NCBI GenBank assembly: GCA_013178185.1
Contig: JABLXC010000036.1
Location: 1-37,333, forward strand
DNA: 37,333 nt
Source of the DNA: Anaerolineae bacterium
GTDB taxonomy: Bacteria; Chloroflexota; Anaerolineae; Anaerolineales; Anaerolineaceae
Direction: 5' to 3'
Shown one piece after another: positions 24,051-32,171 of the stretch. Position 1 is the stretch's first letter. Each line of letters starts with the position of its first letter. Position numbers and translations under genes: made by a program. Below the pieces are notes generated by a model, which made no database searches, was not told the DNA's origin, and saw only the letters and a list, made by a program, of their open reading frames with translations.

Positions 24051-24770
24051 ATGAGCAAAGCCGACCAGATTTTCGAACTGCCAGATTTTTCGTTCGACCC
24101 CACTGCCATCTTCATCTACGGCGGCGGTGGGCACGGAAAAACGTTGATTGACCTGCTGCGCGCCGTGGGCGCTTATCGCATTGTCGGGCTGGTGGATGAC
24201 AATCTGCCCGCCGGCAGCGCCATCATGGGGATCCCCGTCCTGGGTGGCACCGGCATCTTGCCGGAACTCTATGGGCGCGGCGTCCGGCTGGCCGTCAACG
24301 CCGTCGGCGGGATCGGCAACGTCTCGGTGCGCCTGCGCGTCTTCGATCTGCTGGCCAAGGCCGGCTTTAGCTGCCCTAATCTGGTGCATCCCAACGCCTG
24401 GGTCGAAACCAGCGCGGCGCTGGAAGGCGGCGTGCAGGTGCTGGTGCATGCTTATGTCGGGACAGAATCCAGGATCGGTTTTGGCAGCGTGCTCAACGCT
24501 CATGTGGTCGTCTCGCACGACTGCGTGATCGGGCGGTGCGTCAACCTTTCACCCGGCGCGCTGCTGGCCGGGGATGTTTGGGTCGGAGATTTTGCCCAAA
24601 TCGGCATGGGCGCAACGATCAACCTGCACGTCCGCATCGGGCCACAGGCGCGTATCGGCAACGGCGCCACCGTCAAGGATCACGTCCCAGAAGGCGGCAG
24701 GGTATATGCAGGCCACATCTGGCCAGAGCGGCAAATCAACACGAACAGTCCGCCCCGTGAGGAGGACTGA
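24051..24770 (+). CDS. NeuD/PglD-family sugar O-acyltransferase
   Basis: 240 residues. The N-terminal PglD-type nucleotide-sugar domain (about 14-90) starts with FIYGGGGHGKTLIDLL and VGLVDD. The C-terminal half is a left-handed beta helix of hexapeptide repeats (from about 110, with NAHVVVSHDCVIGRCVNLSPGALLAG), the site for acetyl-CoA transfer; the catalytic His is likely the one in VSHDC. It should acetylate an amino sugar in glycan or cell-surface synthesis. It is the first gene of a run with bactofilin and a CPBP protein. A DegT-type aminotransferase, which often works in the same pathway, lies about 4 kb further on. Confidence 0.88.
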   Translation: MSKADQIFELPDFSFDPTAIFIYGGGGHGKTLIDLLRAVGAYRIVGLVDDNLPAGSAIMGIPVLGGTGILPELYGRGVRLAVNAVGGIGNVSVRLRVFDLLAKAGFSCPNLVHPNAWVETSAALEGGVQVLVHAYVGTESRIGFGSVLNAHVVVSHDCVIGRCVNLSPGALLAGDVWVGDFAQIGMGATINLHVRIGPQARIGNGATVKDHVPEGGRVYAGHIWPERQINTNSPPREED

Positions 24771-24779
24771 GGAGGTTTT

Positions 24780-25250
24780 ATGTTTCGAAAGCCCCCCACT
24801 CCGCTGGCAGCCGTAGCCCCCCCAACCGAGCGGGTTACTTCGGTGCTGGGCCCCGGCATCAACTGGCAGGGAAACCTGCGCGGCAGCGGAGGCATCCGCA
24901 TTGAAGGCACCTTTGAGGGGGATATTGCCATCCGTGGCCTGGTCGTCGTCGGTGAGACCGGGCGCGTAACCTGCACGGAGCTGCGCGCCAACACCGTGAT
25001 CGTGGCCGGTTCGGTGCGCGGAAACATCCTGGCCGAAAAGCTGGAGATCCGCGCCACCGGCCGGGTGTGGGGAGATGTCACCACTGCGGCCTTCGCCACT
25101 GAAGAAGGCGCCTTCTTACGTGGCCAGGTGCGGATGGAAGAGCGAGTTGAGCTTGAATTGGAAGCCACGCCAGAAGAACTGGCCGCTTCTGAGGTCACAC
25201 GACCAGTTGAAACTGGCGGAGAACAAGCCAGTGGATCGAAAGAAGGCTGA
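24780..25250 (+). CDS. Bactofilin family cytoskeletal protein
   Basis: 156 residues. The central domain (about 20-120) is the right-handed beta helix of bactofilins, which polymerise without nucleotides and place cell-wall enzymes. The family pattern GSGGIRIEGTFEGDI, VVVGETGRV, VIVAGSVRGNI, and LEIRATGRVWGDV is clear. The N-terminus is Pro-rich and the C-terminal 35 residues are acidic, as is common. GAGGAGG lies five bases before the ATG. The stop overlaps the ATG of the CPBP gene (TGATG), so the two are translationally coupled. The neighbour NeuD gene suggests a link with envelope glycans. Confidence 0.93.
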   Translation: MFRKPPTPLAAVAPPTERVTSVLGPGINWQGNLRGSGGIRIEGTFEGDIAIRGLVVVGETGRVTCTELRANTVIVAGSVRGNILAEKLEIRATGRVWGDVTTAAFATEEGAFLRGQVRMEERVELELEATPEELAASEVTRPVETGGEQASGSKEG

Positions 25251-25984
25251 TGGACAGTCGGATTTTGATCCTCACCCTGAGCGAATGGCTGGGCGTTGTG
25301 GCCGTTTTGATGCTGGCGGGCCTCAGCCCCCGGCTGAACGTGCCGCCGGTAGGTTTCAAGTACCCCAGGCGCGAAGGGATCGTCGCCCTCTCGCTCTTTG
25401 GTTTGATCCTGGTCACAAAATCTTTGCTGGCAGCAGGTGCATTGAACGCCGCCATTGCCGAGAATCTGCGAGGCGGCGGGCTGGATGCCCGTCTGCTCGT
25501 TGCCGGGCTGGGGCTTGCGCCGTTCCTCCTGGCGCTGCTCATCCGCCGGCAGCCGCCGCGCAGCGCTGGCTGGTACGCAAAAGCGTTGGGGGGGGCGGTG
25601 CGGGTCGGGCTGGTGCTGGCTGCGCTAACCATTATCCTGCGCAGCAAGGCGCTTACCATTTTCGATGGCATCTCGCCAGAAGAAGCCCGCAGCCTGCTTT
25701 TCTTGCTTGGCGTCTGCCTGGCTGAAGAAACTGTTTTTCGCGGCTATATTCAGCTGCGCCTGTCATCCTGGTGGGGCGGGCGCTGGGGATTACTGGCTGT
25801 TGCGCTGCTCTCGCTGGCCTGGGAATGGCCGTTGCTGATGGCAACCCAGCAGGGCATTGCGTTGAATCTGGCGCTTACTGCTCTCCGGTTTTTGTTGCTC
25901 GGTTGGATTGCGCAAAAAAGCAAACATGTCATCGCTCCCATCCTGTACCGAGCCATTTCCGAATGGTTATTCCTGCTCCGCTAA
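25250..25984 (+). CDS. CPBP family intramembrane protein, partly degenerate
   Basis: 244 residues with about seven hydrophobic helices. The CPBP (Abi, Rce1-like) hallmark EExxxR is AEETVFRG (Glu159, Glu160, Arg164). The second motif FxxxH is not seen: the corresponding helix reads LSLAWEWPLL, with Trp where His is expected. The third (HxxxN/D) may be HVIAP or is absent. Protease activity is therefore uncertain. It overlaps bactofilin by one base, which suggests a joint function at the membrane. It may process or anchor a partner protein. Confidence 0.8.
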   Translation: MDSRILILTLSEWLGVVAVLMLAGLSPRLNVPPVGFKYPRREGIVALSLFGLILVTKSLLAAGALNAAIAENLRGGGLDARLLVAGLGLAPFLLALLIRRQPPRSAGWYAKALGGAVRVGLVLAALTIILRSKALTIFDGISPEEARSLLFLLGVCLAEETVFRGYIQLRLSSWWGGRWGLLAVALLSLAWEWPLLMATQQGIALNLALTALRFLLLGWIAQKSKHVIAPILYRAISEWLFLLR

Positions 25985-26041
25985 GTTTGCACACCAGCGC
26001 ATCCCGATTCGGGTATTCCACCACCGCAAGCGAGTATTGCC

Positions 26042-27745
26042 ATGAAAATGAGCCAACTGTTCACCCAGACCCGGCGTGAGGCGCCTGCCGAGTCGGATCT
26101 GCGACACTACCAATATCTGGTGCGCGCCGGTTACATCCAACCTTTGGGCAGCGGCGCCTTCGCGTTGCTGCCTCTGGGGCTCTGCGCGGTACAAAAAATG
26201 ATTTTAACCCTGCGGTCTGAGCTGACAGCGCTGAAAGCTCTTGAAATTGACCTGCCACTGCTCCAATCCCAGGATTTATGGCAAAATTCCGGCCGACTGG
26301 CAGGAAAATACGGCCCGCTCCCCGATCAAAACCCCTTTCCAGCGCCAGGCCAGGATGCGGCCTTGTTCGAAATAGCGCGCAGCCACCTGCGCTCTTACCG
26401 CCAGTTACCCGCCATTCTCTACCACATTGGGGCCGCCTGGAGTCCCACCCCGGCAGGGGGCGGGCTGTTTCGCAGCCGTCTTCCGTTCAAGCTGGAAGCA
26501 TACACACTGCATGCCGCCGCTCGAGATCGAGAAACGACCCACCGGCGGCTGGAAACCATCCTGAGCAGTTTTTTTGAAAAACTGGATCTGCCAGTCTTGC
26601 AAGCCAGCGCTTCCAGTCCCGCCGCGACCGGTCAGGATCAGGCCTGGCAGTGGCTGGTCCCCGTGACAGGCGGCTTTTGCAGGAGCCTGCACTGCGAAGG
26701 ATGCGGGTATACCGCCGTTCAGGAGGCCGCCCGCTTCCTGCGCGAAACGGCGATGAATGAACCTCCCCTACCGCTCGAAAAAGTCGCCACGCCAGATTGC
26801 CCGACGATCGAATCGCTGGCTAAGTTCCTGAACATTCCCGAATCGCGCACCGCTAAAGCGGTGTTCCTGGTGGCCGAACGCAGGCGACCCGGCTGCCCAC
26901 CCGAAGAAGAATTGATCTTCAGCGTGGTGCGTGGTGACCGGCAATTGAACGAAGCTGCCCTGTTGAGCTTGCTCCAGGCTGATGCGCTGAGGCCCGCCAC
27001 AGATGATGAGATCCGCCGCATCGGCGCAGCACCCGGATACGCCTCGCCCGTTGAACTGAAAGAGGTGTTTGTGATCGTGGACCGCGAAATCCCCGATAGC
27101 CCCAACCTGGTTTCCGGCGCCAACCAGACAGGTTTTCACCTGTTGAACGTCAATTACGGGCGCGATTACCAGGCCGCCCAGGTCGCCGAGATTGCCCTGG
27201 CGCAACCAGGAGATCCCTGCCAGGCCTGTGGAAAGCCGCTACAGCTTGTGGAAGCCGTGGCCTGCGGCGAGATGCTACTGGCAGACCCAACCTACAGCCA
27301 GGAAGCTGGCTGCACCTTTCGAGACGAATCTGGGCACACGCAGCCTGCGCTGCTAGGCAAGTACAGCCTGGCTCTGACACGCCTGCTGGGCTGCTTGGCG
27401 GAATGTCACCACGATGATTACGGCCTCAAACTGCCGCTGGCGGCAGCCCCCTATCCGGTACATCTAGTGATGCTCGCCAGCAAGACTGGCCAGACTGAAG
27501 CGCTCTCTGATGAGGTGTACTCCCGGTTAATAGATGCCGGGGTGGAACCGCTTTTCGACGACCGCTCCGAAAGCCCTGGCGTGAAATTCAATGATGCAGA
27601 CCTGATCGGCGTCCCGCTCCGCCTTACCATTGGTGAACGCGGGCTGCAAAAAGGCGGGGTCGAGTATAAAAATCGCATCAGCGGCGAGACCGGCATCTTT
27701 CCTTTGGAAGGATGGATAGATCACGTCCTCAACCAGATCAAATAG
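26042..27745 (+). CDS. Prolyl-tRNA synthetase-like protein with degenerate catalytic motifs
   Basis: 567 residues in the overall layout of bacterial ProRS: N-terminal class II core (about 1-225), INS editing domain (about 240-385, from TIESLAKFLNIPESRTAKAVFLV), then the end of the core and the anticodon-binding domain (about 465-567, APYPVHLVML). The N-terminal RREAPAE and AGYIQPLGSG are typical. However, the TxE proline-binding loop (normally PTHEE) reads APGQDAALFE, motif 2 (FRDE) reads WSPT, and motif 3 glycines are lost (KYSLALTRLL). Aminoacylation looks unlikely. The INS domain keeps the conserved Lys in TAKAV, so a trans-editing role is possible. The gene starts 57 bases after the CPBP gene and ends in a terminator. 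Confidence 0.85.
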   Translation: MKMSQLFTQTRREAPAESDLRHYQYLVRAGYIQPLGSGAFALLPLGLCAVQKMILTLRSELTALKALEIDLPLLQSQDLWQNSGRLAGKYGPLPDQNPFPAPGQDAALFEIARSHLRSYRQLPAILYHIGAAWSPTPAGGGLFRSRLPFKLEAYTLHAAARDRETTHRRLETILSSFFEKLDLPVLQASASSPAATGQDQAWQWLVPVTGGFCRSLHCEGCGYTAVQEAARFLRETAMNEPPLPLEKVATPDCPTIESLAKFLNIPESRTAKAVFLVAERRRPGCPPEEELIFSVVRGDRQLNEAALLSLLQADALRPATDDEIRRIGAAPGYASPVELKEVFVIVDREIPDSPNLVSGANQTGFHLLNVNYGRDYQAAQVAEIALAQPGDPCQACGKPLQLVEAVACGEMLLADPTYSQEAGCTFRDESGHTQPALLGKYSLALTRLLGCLAECHHDDYGLKLPLAAAPYPVHLVMLASKTGQTEALSDEVYSRLIDAGVEPLFDDRSESPGVKFNDADLIGVPLRLTIGERGLQKGGVEYKNRISGETGIFPLEGWIDHVLNQIK

Positions 27746-27750
27746 GAGGA

Positions 27751-27776
27751 CCGCCAGAATCCACGGCGGCTTTTCT
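27751..27776 (+). terminator. Terminator after the ProRS-like gene
   Basis: A CCGCC (27751-27755)/GGCGG (27765-27769) hairpin is followed by CTTTTCTG, starting five bases after the stop codon. The stem is short. A TACAAT (27779-27784) right behind it is the likely -10 box of the lipoprotein operon. Confidence 0.6.
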
Positions 27777-27823
27777 GTTACAATTTCTGGTCAAGATGGC
27801 GCTTGTTGAAACAGGAGGTTGAA

Positions 27824-28876
27824 ATGAACCACCCGAGATTCCTACGCCTGGCCGTCCTGGCAGCGTGTTTGGCGTTTACCAGTCTGGCCTGCGCGGTTAC
27901 TGGCATCCTGCCGACCAAAGAGCCTTCGGTGCCTGCCGCCCTGCCGCCGGGAGTACCACCCACCCCGGAAAGCCCAAAACCGGAAGGCTTGAACTTCTTT
28001 ATGCTTGATGACCTGGAAAGCTACAAAGGAATCCTCAACCTGACGCTGCAGGGACAGAACCAGAACGGCGAGAGCGTCACGCGCACGCTGGAACTGGTCA
28101 ACGAGGCCATCAAGTCGCAAAACGCACGGCATGTCAGCATTCGCGGCGATGCAATCAACCCCGGTAGCGACAACGGCCCGACTGAGCTGTTCGTAATGGG
28201 CGAAAAAACCTACATCTACACCTCCATCAGCAGCGCAAAGCCCTGTTTCATTCTGAGCACAGGTCCCGGCAACTTCTCCAACACGGCTTACGAAAGGTTC
28301 ACCGACCTGTTTTCGCAGCTCGCAACCGGCGACCTGATCGCAGAGGGCGAGAAAGTTAACGACGTTTCCAGCAATCATTTTGCCTTAGGCGGGGCGCAGT
28401 TCCTGTTTGGCAGTCCCACCTTGCAGGAAGGCGAAATCTGGCTGGCGCAAGAAGGCGGTTATCCGGTGCGCTTCATCGGGAAGGCTGAAGGCGTCTTCTC
28501 ACTTTCAAGCGAGACGATCACCGGCTCCGTGCACTGGGAATACAACCTTCTGGATGTCAACCGGCTTGCCGGTATCAGCTTGCCCCAGGCCTGTATTGAC
28601 GAAGAGAACATCGGAGCAGACATTCCGATCCTGCCGGATGCAACCGACCAGACCACCTATGGCGGCGCAATCAATTACAACAGTCCCACCGCTCCGGCGG
28701 CGGCGGCGGATTTTTATCGCGCTCAACTACCCGCTAACGGCTGGGAACTCGCCAACGAAACCGCCTCTCCGCCAGTGTTCATCCTGTCAGCACGCAAAGG
28801 TGACCGCAGTTTGCAGGTTAACATCGGGCCAGGCCTCGAAAATGGTTGTACTATACTGATTACCCCCGGATTGTGA
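27824..28876 (+). CDS. Secreted lipoprotein of unknown function
   Basis: 350 residues. The N-terminus is a type II signal: charged MNHPRFLR, a hydrophobic stretch, and a lipobox TSLAC with the lipid-attached Cys at about 24. A Pro-rich spacer (PAALPPGVPPTPESP) follows. The rest is soluble, with many beta strands and a LolA/LppX-like look (NGESVTRTLELVNEAIKSQ, GEKTYIYTSISS, YPVRFIGKAEG), but the family is not secure. It has no Cys pairs for a disulfide. AGGAGGT four bases before the ATG fixes the start. It is followed by the DegT gene after six bases, in one operon. Confidence 0.75.
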   Translation: MNHPRFLRLAVLAACLAFTSLACAVTGILPTKEPSVPAALPPGVPPTPESPKPEGLNFFMLDDLESYKGILNLTLQGQNQNGESVTRTLELVNEAIKSQNARHVSIRGDAINPGSDNGPTELFVMGEKTYIYTSISSAKPCFILSTGPGNFSNTAYERFTDLFSQLATGDLIAEGEKVNDVSSNHFALGGAQFLFGSPTLQEGEIWLAQEGGYPVRFIGKAEGVFSLSSETITGSVHWEYNLLDVNRLAGISLPQACIDEENIGADIPILPDATDQTTYGGAINYNSPTAPAAAADFYRAQLPANGWELANETASPPVFILSARKGDRSLQVNIGPGLENGCTILITPGL

Positions 28877-28882
28877 ACCTCT

Positions 28883-30067
28883 ATGGATTACAACAACGCC
28901 CCCACTATCCCAATGTCTTCCCCGGACCTGACCGACGCCGAGCGCCAGGCCGTGCTTTCGGTGGTCAATACCTCAGCGCTGAGCATGGGGCCGTATATCG
29001 CGGCCTTCGAAGAGGCTTTCCGCAAACATACCGGTTTACGGCACGCGATCGGCGTTAACTCTGGCACAGCCGGGCTGCACCTGTGCGTGCTGGCAAGCGG
29101 GATTCAGGATGGCGACCTGGTGATCACCACGCCGTTTTCCTTCGTCGCCTCCAGCAACGTCCTGCTGTATGAGCGCGCCATCCCGGTCTTTGTGGATGTG
29201 GATGCCCGCACTGGCAATATCGACCCCGCAATGGTGGAACAGGCTGCCAGACAGCTCACAGCCGGCGGCAGCGCCGCCCGGCGGTGGCTGCCCCGCAGGG
29301 GCGCGGAGAAAGCGGGACCGCTCAAAGCAATTTTAGCGGTGGATGTTTTTGGCCAGATGGCCGATTACGACCGCCTGAGGGAAACCGCCCGGCGGCATGA
29401 CCTCAGGCTGATCGAGGACGCCTGCGAATCGCTAGGCGCGACCTACAAGCAGCGACAGGCTGGCACGCTGGGCGATACGGCTGTCTTTGCATTCTACCCA
29501 AACAAACAAATCACCACCGGGGAGGGTGGGATGATCGTGACGGATGATGACCAGGCCGCCGAGAGGATGCGGGCGCTGCGAAACCAGGGGCGCGCTCCGG
29601 GCGATACCTGGCTGGAGCATTCTTACCTGGGCTACAACTACCGGCTGGATGAGATGAGCGCCGCGCTGGGGGTTGCACAAATGCAGCGGCTGGAAAGCCT
29701 GCTGGCCGCCCGCCAACAGGTAGCCGATTGGTACAATGAAATGCTGGCGAAAATTCAGGACGTCGAACCGCCCCAACTGGCGCCAGAAACCACCAAGGCA
29801 AGCTGGTTTGTATATGTCATCCGGCTGGCAAGGGGCATAGATCGCGCTGCCGTAACGGCGCGGCTCGCCCAAAAAGGCATTCCAGTGCGGCCATACTTCT
29901 CTCCAATCCACCTTCATAAATACATGACCGAACGCTTTGGCTACCGGCCTGGCGATTACCCCATCACGGAAGATCTGGGAGCGCGCGGGCTGGCGCTGCC
30001 ATTCTCTGGCAAAATGACCCAGGCGCAGGTGAAGACCGTCTGCCAGGCGCTGAGCGAGGCTTTGTAA
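28883..30067 (+). CDS. DegT/DnrJ/EryC1/StrS family aminotransferase
   Basis: 394 residues of the PLP-dependent sugar aminotransferase family, which adds an amino group from glutamate to a keto-sugar nucleotide. The substrate-side NSGTAGLHL, the PLP-contact DVFGQMADYD and EDACESLGA, and the catalytic Lys208 in FYPNKQITTGEGG are all present. A Gly/Arg-rich stretch (about 126-146) is longer than usual and may be an inserted loop. It lies six bases after the lipoprotein gene. With the NeuD-type acyltransferase about 4 kb upstream it could help make an N-acetylated amino sugar for surface glycans. Confidence 0.92.
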   Translation: MDYNNAPTIPMSSPDLTDAERQAVLSVVNTSALSMGPYIAAFEEAFRKHTGLRHAIGVNSGTAGLHLCVLASGIQDGDLVITTPFSFVASSNVLLYERAIPVFVDVDARTGNIDPAMVEQAARQLTAGGSAARRWLPRRGAEKAGPLKAILAVDVFGQMADYDRLRETARRHDLRLIEDACESLGATYKQRQAGTLGDTAVFAFYPNKQITTGEGGMIVTDDDQAAERMRALRNQGRAPGDTWLEHSYLGYNYRLDEMSAALGVAQMQRLESLLAARQQVADWYNEMLAKIQDVEPPQLAPETTKASWFVYVIRLARGIDRAAVTARLAQKGIPVRPYFSPIHLHKYMTERFGYRPGDYPITEDLGARGLALPFSGKMTQAQVKTVCQALSEAL

Positions 30068-30077
30068 CCTTTCCACG

Positions 30078-30980
30078 ATGACCACCGAAACTGTCTTCCA
30101 GCCACCCCGCCAAACCGGCCTGCTGATCCACGGCGGCCTGGCAATCTTATTGCTGGGGGGCAGCGCGGTGAGTTTGATCGCCGCGCTAAACCGTGAAGCA
30201 GGATCGTACTTCGTCCTCCTGCTGCTGCTCTCTTTGGGGTTGCTGCCGCCGGCCGCTCTGGCTGTTTATCGCGGATACGCCCTGCTGCAAGCCAGCTATA
30301 CCCTGGAACGCGACGGGCTACGGTTGCGATGGGGACTGCGGGGCGAGGATATCCCCCTCTCGGAGATCGAATGGGTACGCCCGGCGACCGATCTGGGTTA
30401 CCATCTGCCGCTGCCGCCCTTTGCCATCCCCGGCGCCATCCTGGGCAAATATACGTTGAAGGATCTCGGCGTCGTGGAGTTCATAGCTTCCGAAACAACC
30501 ACCCTGCTGCTGGTTGCAACCCCAGAACGCATCTTTGCAATCTCGCCGGAGGACCCCAATCGTTTCATGCGAAATTTCCAACGCGCCATGGAACTGGGCA
30601 GCCTGACGCCGTTGGAATCGCATTCAACCGTGCCGGCGGCTTTCTTGCAGCGCATTTGGGCAGATCGCGCGGCGCGTTATATGCTGATGGCAGGTCTAGG
30701 GCTGACGCTAATCCTGTTCATCCTGACAGGCATCGCTATCCCCAGCCTGAACAACGTTTCACTAGGGTATGATCTAAACGCGCAGCCACTTGAACCAGCA
30801 GCTCCAGAGCGCCTGCTGTTGCTGCCCACCCTGGCAGCCATGACGCTGACGGGCGACCTGATCCTGGGGATGTACTTCTACCGGAAGGTACACCACCGCC
30901 CGGCCGCTTATCTGCTTTGGAGCAGTGGGATCATTACGCCGGCCTTGCTGATTGTCGCTGTGCTCATCATCCTGATCTGA
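30078..30980 (+). CDS. Membrane protein with bacterial PH-like domain
   Basis: 300 residues. Two N-terminal helices (about 14-34 and 40-65) precede a soluble PH-like part (about 72-165, SYTLERDGLRLRWGLRGEDI and LSEIEWVRPA). Two or three more helices close the protein (about 195-217, 255-270, 278-300). This is like proteins annotated as PH domain-containing or DUF1648-related; the role is unknown. It begins ten bases after the aminotransferase stop without a Shine-Dalgarno, so coupling is likely. The PH-like part recalls the zinc-ribbon protein at 5063-5755. Confidence 0.75.
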   Translation: MTTETVFQPPRQTGLLIHGGLAILLLGGSAVSLIAALNREAGSYFVLLLLLSLGLLPPAALAVYRGYALLQASYTLERDGLRLRWGLRGEDIPLSEIEWVRPATDLGYHLPLPPFAIPGAILGKYTLKDLGVVEFIASETTTLLLVATPERIFAISPEDPNRFMRNFQRAMELGSLTPLESHSTVPAAFLQRIWADRAARYMLMAGLGLTLILFILTGIAIPSLNNVSLGYDLNAQPLEPAAPERLLLLPTLAAMTLTGDLILGMYFYRKVHHRPAAYLLWSSGIITPALLIVAVLIILI

Positions 30981-31071
30981 AATTCGTAGCGCCGGATTGA
31001 GCGCCGCTCACCAGGATCTCCTTTTCAAAAAAACCGCAACCTGAAACGCAGCACGACGGCTACAAGTGTGG

Positions 31072-31077
31072 TTTAAT
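31072..31077 (+). promoter_or_regulatory. Possible -10 box close to the DUF92 gene start
   Basis: TTTAAT lies 8 bases before the ATG at 31086. It fits the leaderless pattern of the window less well than the others. Confidence 0.35.
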
Positions 31078-31085
31078 TGCAGTCT

Positions 31086-31892
31086 ATGGTCGTGTTCTTG
31101 GGCAGTTTGATCCTTGCTGTGGCCATCTCATGGCTGGCTTACCGTGCACGCAGCCTGAGCCAGAGCGGCGCGCTGGCTGCCGCTGGCCTGGGAACAATTG
31201 TATTTGGGTTGGGCGGTTTCAACTGGGCGGTTCTGCTGCTCGGTTTTTTTATCTCCTCCAGCGGGTTGTCGAAGCTTTTCGACAGACGCAAAGAAGCTTT
31301 AAACGAAAAGTTTGCCAAGGACTCCCGGCGGGACGCCGCTCAGGTGCTGGCCAACGGTGGGGTTGGCGGGATATTCGTCCTGCTGCACCTGGCTTTTCCA
31401 GAGGCGGTCTGGCCGTGGATCGGTTTTGCCGGGACCATAGCTGCCGTCAACGCTGACACCTGGGCAACCGAGCTGGGCGTGTTGAGCCGCAGCATTCCCC
31501 GTCTGATCTCTACCGGCCAGCGCGTCGAACGGGGAACATCTGGCGGCGTGACCATCGAAGGCATCCTGGCTGCAGGGGCAGGGGCCAGCTTTATCGCAGG
31601 GTTGGCAGCGCTTCTTTCGCCGCCTGGAGTTGGCGGCAGTTTAGGAATATTTCTCGTCATAACGTTTTCCGGCCTGGCTGGCAGCCTGGTTGATTCGCTG
31701 ATGGGGGCCACCATCCAGACAATCTATTTCTGTCCGGTTTGCCGCAAAGAGACCGAACAGCACCCCCTGCATATATGCGAAAACCCGACGACGCGGCTGC
31801 GTGGATGGAACTGGTTGAACAATGATTGGGTCAATACGGCTTGCGCGCTGGCCGGCGGGCTGCTGGCGGCTGGCATTTCGTTTCTCGCATAG
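31086..31892 (+). CDS. DUF92 family membrane protein
   Basis: 268 residues with about six membrane helices. DUF92 signature parts are SSGLSKLFDRRKEALNEKFAKD (about 52-73), DAAQVLANGGVGG, NADTWATELGVLS and SGGVTIEGILAAGAGA. The plant relative VTE6 is a phytyl-phosphate kinase, so a polyprenyl-phosphate role is possible. I chose the ATG at 31086; a TTG at 31077 is in frame and would add three residues, but it falls inside the -10 box. It follows the PH-like gene after 105 bases and is probably a separate unit. Confidence 0.82.
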   Translation: MVVFLGSLILAVAISWLAYRARSLSQSGALAAAGLGTIVFGLGGFNWAVLLLGFFISSSGLSKLFDRRKEALNEKFAKDSRRDAAQVLANGGVGGIFVLLHLAFPEAVWPWIGFAGTIAAVNADTWATELGVLSRSIPRLISTGQRVERGTSGGVTIEGILAAGAGASFIAGLAALLSPPGVGGSLGIFLVITFSGLAGSLVDSLMGATIQTIYFCPVCRKETEQHPLHICENPTTRLRGWNWLNNDWVNTACALAGGLLAAGISFLA

Positions 31893-32171
31893 CTTTCTAT
31901 CCCTGTGAACGCCTATCTGATCCGGCGGCCATTCACACCTGCCGCCAAGGAGAATATCGCAGAATCCTGCACGATAACCAGCACGGCGCTATCCAGGGTG
32001 AAAAACTTCCCAATAAAAACCAAAAAAATGTTAACACCTGGGAATCAAAAAAGTTACATTAAAAACAGCTTACAGTTTCCCTGCAATCGACAATTTTTAT
32101 CCTAATCACATTTATAATGAAAGTCCATAAGGTCTTACGATGAAGGCTGGATATTCAAGGCGGTTGTAGGT
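31893..32171. promoter_or_regulatory. Upstream region of the ABC export locus, with -10 box and short leader ORF
   Basis: AT-rich. A TATAAT at 32113-32118 is the likely -10, with TCGACA (32087-32092) a poor -35 at a 20-bp spacing. A short frame, ATG at 32140 to TAG at 32169, reads MKAGYSRRL and has TAAGG seven bases before it. It ends two bases before the GTG of the first ATPase, so it may act as a leader peptide. No riboswitch motif was recognised. Confidence 0.5.
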
